A DNA stretch of 37,983 nucleotides, taken from the NCBI GenBank assembly GCA_949841045.1, contig CATKXS010000012.1, positions 1 to 37,983 of the forward strand, written 5' to 3'. A program made the translations under genes and the position numbers. The stretch is from an uncultured Clostridia bacterium. Its GTDB lineage: Bacteria > Bacillota > Clostridia > Christensenellales > UBA1242. Of this stretch, positions 18,632 through 27,101 are shown piece by piece. Numbering within the stretch: position 1 is the first letter of the stretch; each line of letters begins with the position of its first letter. The notes beneath the pieces were generated by a model. It was not told the DNA's origin, made no database searches, and saw only the letters and a list, made by a program, of their open reading frames with translations.

Positions 18632-19750
18632 CTATTTTGATTGTTTTTTCGATAAATTATCCCAAAATGCACTTATTTTTGGATTTTCGTAGAAGTCCGC
18701 GTCTACAGTCATTCCGGTCAGCCACTTAATAATTCGCACGTCTGATGTTGTCAGTTTTTCGTCTGTCTTAATTATCTTTCCGCTTATATGTGAGCAGTCC
18801 TCTGTTGGGAAATTGCATATTCCTTTTTTCTTTAAAATACATTCATGGTCGTGCTTATCAATTATTCTATAATCAAATGGCAAATTTACGCTCAGTGTGT
18901 CACTTAAATTTTTCTTAAATGAGAAACACTTTTCTTTCATTGGACAGCCAAAACAGCCGACTTCATGTGGTCTATAATAATGTGCGTTATAATCTCTTGG
19001 TAAATCATGTACATAAGAAAATAGACATGAGGTCTTTTTAAAGATTGGAACATTGTATTTTTTTGCAATCTTTTCAAACAGCTCTTGTTTTTCCTCAGAT
19101 ATTATTTTCTTGTGTCCAAAAGTGTAATTAGGATAAGGCTTTAAATCAATCCCCTGTCTTTCCCACTCTTTTACGCTTTCTGGCTTGCCTTGAAGCCCAG
19201 AGTAACCAATAGCAAGACCATATTCGTTTGCAAGTTTAATTACTCTTTCAAAAACTTCTTCACTGTCATTGATATTATAGCAAATAGGTCTAAATTCGAT
19301 TGAATAACGATAATTATTTTTTCTTGTTTTAATTTGCTTTAAGTTATTTTCAAAACGTTCCATATTTGAACCGTCGTATTTTGAGTTAATTCCAAAAGTT
19401 GAAAAAGCTATATGTAAATCAAGATTAAATTTCCTATCTGGGAAGATAGAATAATCACCTTTCGTTACAATCACAACAGGTCCAACATGCCCTGCCTTTT
19501 CAAGTTTTTCAAGAAGTGCCAAAGTATTGTCGAGTTGCAAAAGTGGGTCGCCGTAAAAAAGGTTGACAGCAACTGGCAAAGATAAAAAGTCTTTATTAAT
19601 TTCGCTTGGCAGGCGCATAAAATTATGTTTTTCAGCCTTTTCACAGCCCACGCGACAATATGAACAGTTGTAACAATAATCGAGCGATTGCCCGACCATC
19701 GCAAAAGACTTTGCAAAATAATAATCATCTAACAGTTTATCATTTTCCAT
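18632..19750 (-). CDS. Radical-SAM-like protein with atypical N-terminal CX2CX2C and C-terminal Cys clusters
   Basis: YCYNCSYCRVGC; NLFYGDPLLQLDNTLALLEKL; C-terminal GCFGCPMKEKC and CILKKKGICNFPTEDC. Confidence 0.7.
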   Translation of the reverse strand: MENDKLLDDYYFAKSFAMVGQSLDYCYNCSYCRVGCEKAEKHNFMRLPSEINKDFLSLPVAVNLFYGDPLLQLDNTLALLEKLEKAGHVGPVVIVTKGDYSIFPDRKFNLDLHIAFSTFGINSKYDGSNMERFENNLKQIKTRKNNYRYSIEFRPICYNINDSEEVFERVIKLANEYGLAIGYSGLQGKPESVKEWERQGIDLKPYPNYTFGHKKIISEEKQELFEKIAKKYNVPIFKKTSCLFSYVHDLPRDYNAHYYRPHEVGCFGCPMKEKCFSFKKNLSDTLSVNLPFDYRIIDKHDHECILKKKGICNFPTEDCSHISGKIIKTDEKLTTSDVRIIKWLTGMTVDADFYENPKISAFWDNLSKKQSK

Positions 19751-19866
19751 TTTTTTCTCCTGCTCTAAATTATATCATATCTTTTTTATTTAACATAATA
19801 ATTTAACTTTAAAATTGCTTTTACTTTAAAAATATTTTTGATACAATATTTTTAGGAGAAAAGATT

Positions 19867-20667
19867 ATGGACAAGTTATATTCAAAAATTATTAAGGCAG
19901 TAAAATCCTCAACGGACATATATTTAAACAAAAACTACGAAGAACGCGAAGACAAACACAAATTTGATAATGATGATGTAACAAATCGAGACATTATGAC
20001 CCAAGACTTTTTGCAAGATAAATTTAAAAAGTTGTTGCCAGGTAGCAGATTTGTTGGAGAAGAAGGCGGGGAAGAAAAGCCTGAAAACGATTATGTTTGG
20101 GTTGTCGACCCAATAGACGGGACTTTCAATTTCAAGCATGACGTTCCAATTTACGGCACTCAAATTTGTCTAAGAAAAAATGAAAAGACAATTTTCTCTT
20201 GCTTATATCTGCCCGTCTTAAATCAGACTTATTATGCAATCTTAGGTAAAGGCGCTTATCTTAATGGAAAGCAAATCAAAATTTCTGACAAAAAAGAAGT
20301 TAAAAATATTGGTGTTTGCATAGGCGACTTTCAAGTGTCACTTGATATAAAAAAACAAAAAGAAATCGTGAGCGCACTAAACGACAAAGTGAAAAGAATT
20401 CGTATGTTTGGGAGTTCATGCTTTGACAGTTGCCAGATTTCAAAAGGTTCACAAGACGTTTATATCACTCACACCATCACTCCTTGGGACCTTCTCCCCG
20501 GCGATTTACTCATAAGAGAAGCTGGCGGAGTCGCCTATGTCAATAAAGATAGAACCTCTTATATTTACGGCAGCCATGAAAATGTGCTCCAAGTTCTTGA
20601 CCTTTTAAAAAATGTAGATAAGTATTCAGTCCTCGAAAACATAACCTTGCAAGACTTTAAAAAATAG
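19867..20667 (+). CDS. Inositol monophosphatase-family protein
   Basis: FVGEEGGE, WVVDPIDGTFNFKHDVPIYGTQICL, TPWDLLPGDLLIREAGG. Confidence 0.9.
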   Translation: MDKLYSKIIKAVKSSTDIYLNKNYEEREDKHKFDNDDVTNRDIMTQDFLQDKFKKLLPGSRFVGEEGGEEKPENDYVWVVDPIDGTFNFKHDVPIYGTQICLRKNEKTIFSCLYLPVLNQTYYAILGKGAYLNGKQIKISDKKEVKNIGVCIGDFQVSLDIKKQKEIVSALNDKVKRIRMFGSSCFDSCQISKGSQDVYITHTITPWDLLPGDLLIREAGGVAYVNKDRTSYIYGSHENVLQVLDLLKNVDKYSVLENITLQDFKK

Positions 20668-20727
20668 TGGCCAATTAGTCACTATTTTTTATATCGCTTG
20701 AATTGATATATTTTTAACTTTTAAATA

Positions 20728-21240
20728 TTACATCTCTTGTTCAAAAAACAAATCATTATTTTTATCAATCCAATTTGAAATGTGCTTTTTTGTTAAACCG
20801 CAATCAGTAATTGATGTTTTTATGATTTTGTTGGCGGAAAAATGTTTTTCAAAATCAAAACTTTCGTCATCAATTATAATAAATTCACCTTTTGGATTCT
20901 TTTTTAAAAATTTAAGAATCTCCTCGCCTCTTTTTTGTGGAGATGATGAAATTGGTGTTGCAAGAAGTTTATTCTGAATCTTAATTCCGTTTTGTTCAAG
21001 TGCGGTTTTGGCCTTTTCAAAATCATGTCGCCATGTAGATGACAAAACTAATTGTGGCTGATATATTTCTCCTAACTTTTTAATAAGGTAGTTAAGCGCT
21101 GACACGCTTTCATTATTGAATTCAACAATATCATATTTTGATTTTATAATTCCATTTTCTATTGCTTGCTTTCTCCACTTCCAGTCCCAAAGCACGCCGT
21201 CAATGTCAAGAAATATATAAAACTTTATCTTCTCTTCCAT
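20728..21240 (-). CDS. HAD-like hydrolase
   Basis: FYIFLDIDGVLWDWK (DxDGV motif), LVLSSTWRHD, FIIIDDESFDF. Confidence 0.75.
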   Translation of the reverse strand: MEEKIKFYIFLDIDGVLWDWKWRKQAIENGIIKSKYDIVEFNNESVSALNYLIKKLGEIYQPQLVLSSTWRHDFEKAKTALEQNGIKIQNKLLATPISSSPQKRGEEILKFLKKNPKGEFIIIDDESFDFEKHFSANKIIKTSITDCGLTKKHISNWIDKNNDLFFEQEM

Positions 21241-21384
21241 AAAATAATATTACAATAATTTGTCATTCAAGTCAAGTTCTATTTTATAAAGCGGAGTTAA
21301 AAGATTGTGCATAATGCACACGAAGAGACTAAATTGTGTCTAAGACACTCTCAACGAAGTAATCAAAAGTCCTAAGGCACACGG

Positions 21385-21413
21385 TAATAAAAAAAGTGCC
21401 TAAGGCATGGCAC
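21385..21413 (-). terminator. Rho-independent terminator
   Basis: Minus strand AGTGCC-ATGCCTTA-GGCACTTTTTTTATT immediately after the 21414..22559 ORF. Confidence 0.7.
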
Positions 21414-22559
21414 TTATTTAGTTTTCTTTTTGGTTGTTTTATTGGCTGGCTTTTCTGCCGGCTTTTTGGTAACAGTTGGCTTTTTGTCTGCAACGGCAGA
21501 TTTCTTTACAGTTGCAACCTTTGCTGGCTTAACCTCTTTTTTATTTGCCACTTTTGCACTCTTTTCGCCTGCAGGTTTTGTTTTCTTTTGCACAGTCTTT
21601 TTTTGTGTAATGATTTCATCGCCAGCTTGGTTTTCAACATCATTTGTCTTTAACTTTGAATGTGCCTTGTTTTCTAAGCTTGCTGATTTAGTGTAGCGTT
21701 TTTCCAAAAAAGTAGGAATTACAAATGCGCTAGAGCGATAGTTGAATAATCCGTCTGCAAGCATTCTCATATTTCGCTCATCAGAGACATACAAGAGACG
21801 TTTGTTTTCGGACATATTTTTAATTTGATTTGTAACATTTATAAGATTTTGAAGTTGTTTCATCTGCAATCTGCAACCATACCAAGAATTGCCAATTATC
21901 GTAATCGCGGACAAAGAAGGAATCAAAATATTTATAAGTGTTGTAATGAAGGTATCATTAAAACTAAGAGCAATCAGAAAAACAATAACACAGAAGCCTA
22001 TCCAAATGGTTAAGAAGAAAGGTTGTATAGAAAGGTAGAGTTTGTAATCTGAACGTATTTCTTTATCTATGTATTCAAATTGAGCTGTTGCATCTTTTGG
22101 GTCATCATCTTGACTATACAAATAGTTTTTGAAATATTTGTCTGGCTTATGACGAGTCTTTTTTGCATAAACCTCAATTATTGTTTGAGGGATTGGTTTG
22201 AGAATTGAAGGGTTTGGATTGTCAAAAACATAGGCTTCATACTTATCACGGAGAACTGTTCCTTCAGTGTGCATGCGCGATACATAAAACCCTAGCACAA
22301 GCCCTACAACCACGATAACACCAGAAACAAGATTGAGAACTGTTGCCACAATAGACTGTATTTCAACAATGTTTTTTACGTTTGGTGCCATTTGAGGAAG
22401 ATACCTATTAAAAATAGCGGCAAGGCAAATAGCAAAGGATAAAACAATAATCAAGTATTTAACCGATTTTTCCTTTCTAAGACAATGGTGACTTGCTCGT
22501 AAATAAGTTAACGCTTCACTATCATTTTGAAGCTGAAGAATTTTACTTTTCTGTTTCAT
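21414..22559 (-). CDS. Four-TM membrane protein resembling the S-4TM/SLATT-type effector class, with a Lys/Ala/Pro-rich histone-like tail
   Basis: Two pairs of predicted TM helices around a soluble segment with ...LRDKYEAYVFDNPNPS...QFEYIDKEIRSDYKLYLSIQPFF; C-terminal KKSAVADKKPTVTKKPAEKPANKTTKKKTK. Confidence 0.5.
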   Translation of the reverse strand: MKQKSKILQLQNDSEALTYLRASHHCLRKEKSVKYLIIVLSFAICLAAIFNRYLPQMAPNVKNIVEIQSIVATVLNLVSGVIVVVGLVLGFYVSRMHTEGTVLRDKYEAYVFDNPNPSILKPIPQTIIEVYAKKTRHKPDKYFKNYLYSQDDDPKDATAQFEYIDKEIRSDYKLYLSIQPFFLTIWIGFCVIVFLIALSFNDTFITTLINILIPSLSAITIIGNSWYGCRLQMKQLQNLINVTNQIKNMSENKRLLYVSDERNMRMLADGLFNYRSSAFVIPTFLEKRYTKSASLENKAHSKLKTNDVENQAGDEIITQKKTVQKKTKPAGEKSAKVANKKEVKPAKVATVKKSAVADKKPTVTKKPAEKPANKTTKKKTK

Positions 22560-22680
22560 GAGAAGGATTATAACATGTTACTCGTCCTTTGTCAACTTAA
22601 AAATATTGACAAAACATTTTTAAAAAAGCTCTGCTAATTCCTTACATGCAGAACTTTAATTTATAAATAATAATCACAAT

Positions 22681-23463
22681 TTAACTAAAAAATTTAGAAA
22701 GTTCTTTTGCTCTTTCAAGGCTTTCTTTATAGAATTCAACTACTGACTTTTCTAGATATTGATACCTATAACAGCTCTCCAAAGTTATTGGTCCGTCATA
22801 TCCGGCGTTTAACAAACTTTCAATTACCCCCCCCCACTTAATAGTGCCGTCAAAAGGCAAAAGGTGTAAATCGTCAGATTTGTCGTTATCGTGCAGGTGA
22901 ACTGCAAAGATTTTATCTTTAAACTTGTCCCAGCTGAACTTATCGTCATAATGACAATGGCAATGACCTGAATCATAACAAACGCCAGCGTTTTTATTTT
23001 TAATTCTGTCAAGTAGGTATTCAAGATAGCCAAATATTTTATTGTTTTCAAAGGCTACTTTAATACCAAGCTTTTCAGCATAATCAACAACTTTTTTTAG
23101 TCTTTTTACACCTATTTCACTTGGGGCTGGTGCAACCGATTTGCTTGACAAATGCATAATAACCATTGGAATATTATTTTTCCTTATCTCATCTAAATCT
23201 TTAAGATAATTTTTTACAAGTTCATTACCGCTCTCATCGTCAATCCAAATATTATTAATTCCTTTATAACCTAGATGAGCAAACTCAATTTCAAGTCCAA
23301 GTTCTCTGCAAAGATTTACCTGCTGTTGTTGAGAAAATGACCAGTCTTTATCGTACCATTGTACAAACACGCCGTTGAAGCCCGCTTCCTTAATTGCATA
23401 AATAGTGTCCTCAACAGTTACATTTTTATTGTCGTTTTGTACACATTGTATTATTTTTCTCAT
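22681..23463 (-). CDS. Sugar phosphate isomerase/epimerase-family (AP-endonuclease-2-like TIM barrel) protein containing a G9 tract
   Basis: GFNGVFVQWYD, VAFENNKIFGYLEYLLD, GVCYDSGHCHCHYDDKFSW, FAVHLHDNDKSDDLHLLPFDGTIKWGGVIESLLNAGYDGPITLE. Confidence 0.82.
   Translation of the reverse strand: MRKIIQCVQNDNKNVTVEDTIYAIKEAGFNGVFVQWYDKDWSFSQQQQVNLCRELGLEIEFAHLGYKGINNIWIDDESGNELVKNYLKDLDEIRKNNIPMVIMHLSSKSVAPAPSEIGVKRLKKVVDYAEKLGIKVAFENNKIFGYLEYLLDRIKNKNAGVCYDSGHCHCHYDDKFSWDKFKDKIFAVHLHDNDKSDDLHLLPFDGTIKWGGVIESLLNAGYDGPITLESCYRYQYLEKSVVEFYKESLERAKELSKFFS
22827..22835 (-). repeat. Homopolymer G9 tract inside a CDS
   Basis: Coding strand AAG TGG GGG GGG GTA ATT GAA (K W G G V I E). Confidence 0.9.
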
Positions 23464-23474
23464 TGTTTCTCCTA

Positions 23475-24050
23475 TTACAAAATTTCATTTAGTAAATCAA
23501 AAAGCTCTGGAATTCTATAAATTCTATGATAGCCGTCAAAATGATTATAACCTTTTAGGTATGTTGCCTTTGCATTAAAATCCTTTTCAAAGCGTGTAAA
23601 TTTTTCCTTGTTGCCATCATCTTCATCAGAATAGAAAAGATATACACTCTTCAAATTTTTTCCATATTCAAAATCTTTACCAGTTAAGTAAGCCTGTTTT
23701 TTGACTTCAACAATATAGTCATTTCTCGTTGAAGGATATTCATACACTGCGCCTGGCGCAACAGCTATATAATGCTTTGGCATAAAATTATGTTCTCTAC
23801 AAAAACGCAAAAAGTATGCATTGCCAATCGAGTGCCCAATCACAATTGACATTTCGTTGAGCTTGCCACTCTTTAAATATTCTGATAAGATTTTATCAAA
23901 CTTTAGGTAAGAACTCTCTGCTCTAATCGGAAATTTTGGTAAGATGACGTTAACGCCCTTTTGCTCCATTTTTTCCTTAACATCTTGTCCCCAAAATTCC
24001 AAAGTATCGCCATTCAATGAATGGAGTATAAAAATGTTTGATTTATTCAT
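23475..24050 (-). CDS. Serine hydrolase, RBBP9/YdeN-like alpha/beta fold
   Basis: MNKSNIFILHSLNGDTLEFWGQ, IVIGHSIGNAYFLRF (GHSIG nucleophile elbow), YNHFDGYHRIYRIPEL. Confidence 0.75.
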   Translation of the reverse strand: MNKSNIFILHSLNGDTLEFWGQDVKEKMEQKGVNVILPKFPIRAESSYLKFDKILSEYLKSGKLNEMSIVIGHSIGNAYFLRFCREHNFMPKHYIAVAPGAVYEYPSTRNDYIVEVKKQAYLTGKDFEYGKNLKSVYLFYSDEDDGNKEKFTRFEKDFNAKATYLKGYNHFDGYHRIYRIPELFDLLNEIL

Positions 24051-24070
24051 AATTACCCCTTTTTGCCATA

Positions 24071-24583
24071 TCACATATTTTGTTCATTTTCGTTTGTAAG
24101 TGTGCCGTTATAAACAAGTTCGGTGCTGTTTTCATTGTAAAGCCCTTTTACCTCTTGCGTTCTTTCCCAACCGTATTTTTTTATCAAACCTGCAAACATC
24201 GGAAGTCTATAATCAACCAAAGTTATCATTGGTTTTTTAGTCCCAAGAATTTCTATTGCCTTATCAACAAGTTTTGTTGCAACCCTCATTCCTCGAAATT
24301 TCTTGTCCACAAAAAGCGTGCAAATCTTTTTTTCATTTTCGCCGTCTTTAATAAATGCAGCCCCCATGATATTCTTCTTTTCGTCATAAGCAAAAATAAT
24401 ATCTCTTCTGCCACTTAAATCCAAGGTCTCTTTTAACTGCTTTTGATAAAACCAACTCTTTCTCGAAGGATAATCTTCACTTATAAAATCGGTCATCTCA
24501 TAAAGTTTGTCACAGACATTTAAAATGTCCTGCATGTAAACTTTTTTATTTAACAGTTCTTTTATAGTTGTAATATAAATCAT
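24071..24583 (-). CDS. GNAT-family N-acetyltransferase
   Basis: KICTLFVDKKFRGMRVATKLVDKAIEILG; start trimmed to MIYITTIKELL. Confidence 0.75.
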   Translation of the reverse strand: MIYITTIKELLNKKVYMQDILNVCDKLYEMTDFISEDYPSRKSWFYQKQLKETLDLSGRRDIIFAYDEKKNIMGAAFIKDGENEKKICTLFVDKKFRGMRVATKLVDKAIEILGTKKPMITLVDYRLPMFAGLIKKYGWERTQEVKGLYNENSTELVYNGTLTNENEQNM

Positions 24584-24667
24584 AAAAAATCCTTTTAAAT
24601 AACACTTATGAGAAGTTGCTAGAAGCAACTGATAATCTTACGATAATACTGAAATAGATTTCAGTTC

Positions 24668-25066
24668 TCATTGCGTGTTTTTAGCCTTCGGCGTACTCAC
24701 TCTTGCAAGCAAGTTCGTACTTCTTGTAATAACTTTGACTTTTATAGCAAGTACGCCGTACTTATTTTCTTCTTCCACCGAATAAAACTCATGATAAATG
24801 TCTTCAACTTCCGTTTTGCTTTCGCTAGGAAATCCAACCTTTTCAAGCGGAAGAGTATCAATCATCTCTTTAAAAGACTTAAAGTAAATAAGGTCAGCTA
24901 CAACTGTTTCTAAACTCTCGCTAAGTTCTGGCAATTTTTTAAATACGATTACATCGCCCACATCAATATCTCTTCGCTTTTCGTCATTGAGGCGGATTTC
25001 ATAAATTTTTTCACCACTTTTTATCTTGTCATAGTAAACTGCTCTAAGCTTCATTTCATGTTTCAT
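24668..25066 (-). CDS. ASCH-domain protein
   Basis: MKLRAVYYDKIKSGEKIYEIRLNDEKRRDIDVGDVIVFKKL; start trimmed to MKHEMKL with RBS GGAGAA. Confidence 0.75.
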   Translation of the reverse strand: MKHEMKLRAVYYDKIKSGEKIYEIRLNDEKRRDIDVGDVIVFKKLPELSESLETVVADLIYFKSFKEMIDTLPLEKVGFPSESKTEVEDIYHEFYSVEEENKYGVLAIKVKVITRSTNLLARVSTPKAKNTQ

Positions 25067-25156
25067 ATTTTTCTCCAAGGGGCTTAGCCCCTTTTTTATT
25101 TTATCATGTTGAAGGTCTGTTGTCAACCTTGCAGAGCGCTATCACAATATATAAGT

Positions 25157-26152
25157 TTACAATAATTCTATACCCTCTTTCTGACATTTTAAAAGTGTTT
25201 CACTGTCCCAATAACTTGATTGAACTTCGCCAATATGAGCGCGTCCTAAAAGAAGTTGACAAAGTCTGCTTTGCCCAATACCGCCACCTATTGTTAATGG
25301 AAGACTGCCCGCTAAAATTGATTTATGATAATCAAGTTCTAATCTATCCTCTGTGCCCGTCTTTTCTATTTGCTCAGCCAAACTTTTTGCATCAACTCTT
25401 ATTCCCATACTTGACACCTCAAATGCCAAATCTAGCACTTCATGATAAAACAGCAAATCGCCGTTATAACCCCAGTCATCATAATCTGGCGCTCTTTTGT
25501 CATGAGGCTTGCCGTCAGAGAGTTTTTCGCCTACGCCAATAATAAATACTGTCTTATATTTCTTTGTTATTTCATACTCTCTTTCTTTTGGCTCTAAGTG
25601 AGGAAACATATCGAGAAGTTCTTGGCTTGTTATAAAATATACATCTTTGCAAAGAGAAACACCACTAAAGCCTTTGCCCTTTAAGTATTCGCTTGTCTTA
25701 ATTATAGCCTTAACGATTTTTCTAACCGTTCTTTTTAAATAATCCCGACTTCTATCTTCTCTTAAAATCACCTTTTCCCAGTCCCACTGGTCTACATATA
25801 TAGAATGAATTTCATCCATTTTATCATCTCTACGAATAGCGGTCATGTCAGTATAAAGCCCCTTATGAACATTAAAACCATATTTTGCAAGCGCAAACCT
25901 TTTCCACTTGGCAAGCGACTGCACAATCTCCACCTCTTGCCCGTCTTTAAGCACACTAAAAGCAACCTTTCTCTCAACTCCACTGAGGTCATCTTGAAGC
26001 CCCGACTGCTTTGTAACAAGAAGCGGCGCTGACACTCTTAACAAGTCAAGCTCTCTTGCCAGTTCTCTTTCAAATTTGTCTTTAATAAGTTTTATATATT
26101 TTTGTTTTTGAAGTAAATCTAAGTGAACATATCTGTCCTTTTTAAATTCCAT
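25157..26152 (-). CDS. asnA: Aspartate-ammonia ligase (asparagine synthetase A)
   Basis: DLLRVSAPLLVTKQSGLQDDLSGVERKVAFSV, GLYTDMTAIRRDD, SIYVDQWDWEKVI, LTIGGGIGQSRLCQLLLGRAHIGEVQSSYW. Confidence 0.95.
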   Translation of the reverse strand: MEFKKDRYVHLDLLQKQKYIKLIKDKFERELARELDLLRVSAPLLVTKQSGLQDDLSGVERKVAFSVLKDGQEVEIVQSLAKWKRFALAKYGFNVHKGLYTDMTAIRRDDKMDEIHSIYVDQWDWEKVILREDRSRDYLKRTVRKIVKAIIKTSEYLKGKGFSGVSLCKDVYFITSQELLDMFPHLEPKEREYEITKKYKTVFIIGVGEKLSDGKPHDKRAPDYDDWGYNGDLLFYHEVLDLAFEVSSMGIRVDAKSLAEQIEKTGTEDRLELDYHKSILAGSLPLTIGGGIGQSRLCQLLLGRAHIGEVQSSYWDSETLLKCQKEGIELL

Positions 26153-26303
26153 AATATCTCTCCTATTTAATTTTATATTTTGTTATCCTTTTCTATTTAT
26201 CATATTCCTCGCCCGCTACGGCATTACTCTTTCTCATATTTTCCCTTCCTTTTACTTTAAAGATAACAGCAAATAAAAACTCTTGTCATTCTTGCCTTCT
26301 TTT

Positions 26304-26340
26304 AAAAAAAGCACCCTTTGGATTTCTCCAAAAAGTGCTT
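26304..26340 (-). terminator. Leader terminator (candidate attenuator) upstream of asnA
   Basis: Minus strand AGCACTTTTTGGA-GAAA-TCCAAAGGGTGCT (13-bp stem, two G-U pairs) followed by a T run; between the leader ORF and asnA. Confidence 0.85.
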
Positions 26341-26363
26341 GAATTATTGATAATTAAATCAGA

Positions 26364-26441
26364 CTATTCATTAGCAAAAAGAAACCCATAATTATATGCG
26401 TCCACATTGTTGCTATTATTATTGATAGTGAGTTTAATCAT
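26364..26441 (-). CDS. Asparagine-rich leader peptide of asnA
   Basis: ATG at 26441 reads MIKLTINNNSNNVDAYNYGFLFANE* (7 Asn of 25); RBS AGGAG six nt upstream; too short for the ORF track. Confidence 0.75.
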   Translation of the reverse strand: MIKLTINNNSNNVDAYNYGFLFANE

Positions 26442-26464
26442 TCATTTCTCCTAGTTATGTTTTA

Positions 26465-26493
26465 AGTATAGTCTTTTTTATTCTATTAGTCAA
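26465..26493 (-). promoter_or_regulatory. Sigma-A promoter of the leader-asnA unit
   Basis: Minus strand TTGACT-17 nt-TATACT. Confidence 0.8.
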
Positions 26494-26509
26494 TCTTTTT
26501 TAAATCTTT

Positions 26510-27013
26510 TTAAACTCTTTCGTTTTCCTCTTCTTTTTCTAAGACATTTAAAACAATGCTCGAAACGGTATCGATAACCGCTTGTTTATTGTCTTCTCTA
26601 TCCTCTTTATAAACTTTTATTTTCTCAGTATAGAATTTCTTTTGAAGTCTATCATAAACGCTTACAAAAACAACGTCATCTTCGCCACTACCATTTGCTG
26701 GGTCAAATCTTTTGAGTTTACCAGTTATCCCAACGCCAAAGTTTGACTTAGTAAAAATTGCGATTTTGTGACTCATCTCTTTTGCAGTCTCCTCGCTATA
26801 AACAGAAAACTTGTCAATCACTTTTCTTGACACGCCCATTTTTATTTTATACTCATTTGAATATGTTGTCGCACCAAACTTAAAAATCTCGCTCGCTCCA
26901 GGAACATTGGTAATCTCATTAGCAAGACCGCCACCCGTACAAGACTCCATTGTGGAAATGGTATAACTCTTTTCTATGAGCTTTTCAACCATTAATTTAA
27001 CATTCTTATTCAT
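26510..27013 (-). CDS. CinA C-terminal domain (NMN amidohydrolase-like) protein
   Basis: YTISTMESCTGGGLANEITNVPGASEIFKFGATTYSNEYKIKMGV...GVGITGKL. Confidence 0.9.
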   Translation of the reverse strand: MNKNVKLMVEKLIEKSYTISTMESCTGGGLANEITNVPGASEIFKFGATTYSNEYKIKMGVSRKVIDKFSVYSEETAKEMSHKIAIFTKSNFGVGITGKLKRFDPANGSGEDDVVFVSVYDRLQKKFYTEKIKVYKEDREDNKQAVIDTVSSIVLNVLEKEEENERV

Positions 27014-27101
27014 AATTAAATCCTCTTACATTTTTCATTATAACACAAAAGCCTCTTACAAACCAATATAATTCTTTATATCTTTATAAGAGGCTTTTTC
27101 A

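Noticed and set aside
21430-21696. Plus-strand ORFs at 21396..21653 and 21430..21696
   Set aside because: Reverse-strand reading of the repetitive Lys/Ala/Pro codons of the S-4TM-like protein tail; hydrophobicity is an artefact of complementing Lys codons.
26193-26237. 14-codon ORF MRKSNAVAGEEYDK with a good RBS between the leader terminator and asnA
   Set aside because: Too short to support without conservation; could be a second upstream ORF but the evidence is only an RBS-like sequence.
26153-26500. T-box riboswitch upstream of asnA
   Set aside because: No T-box consensus seen; the 5' region instead encodes a short Asn-rich peptide followed by a terminator.
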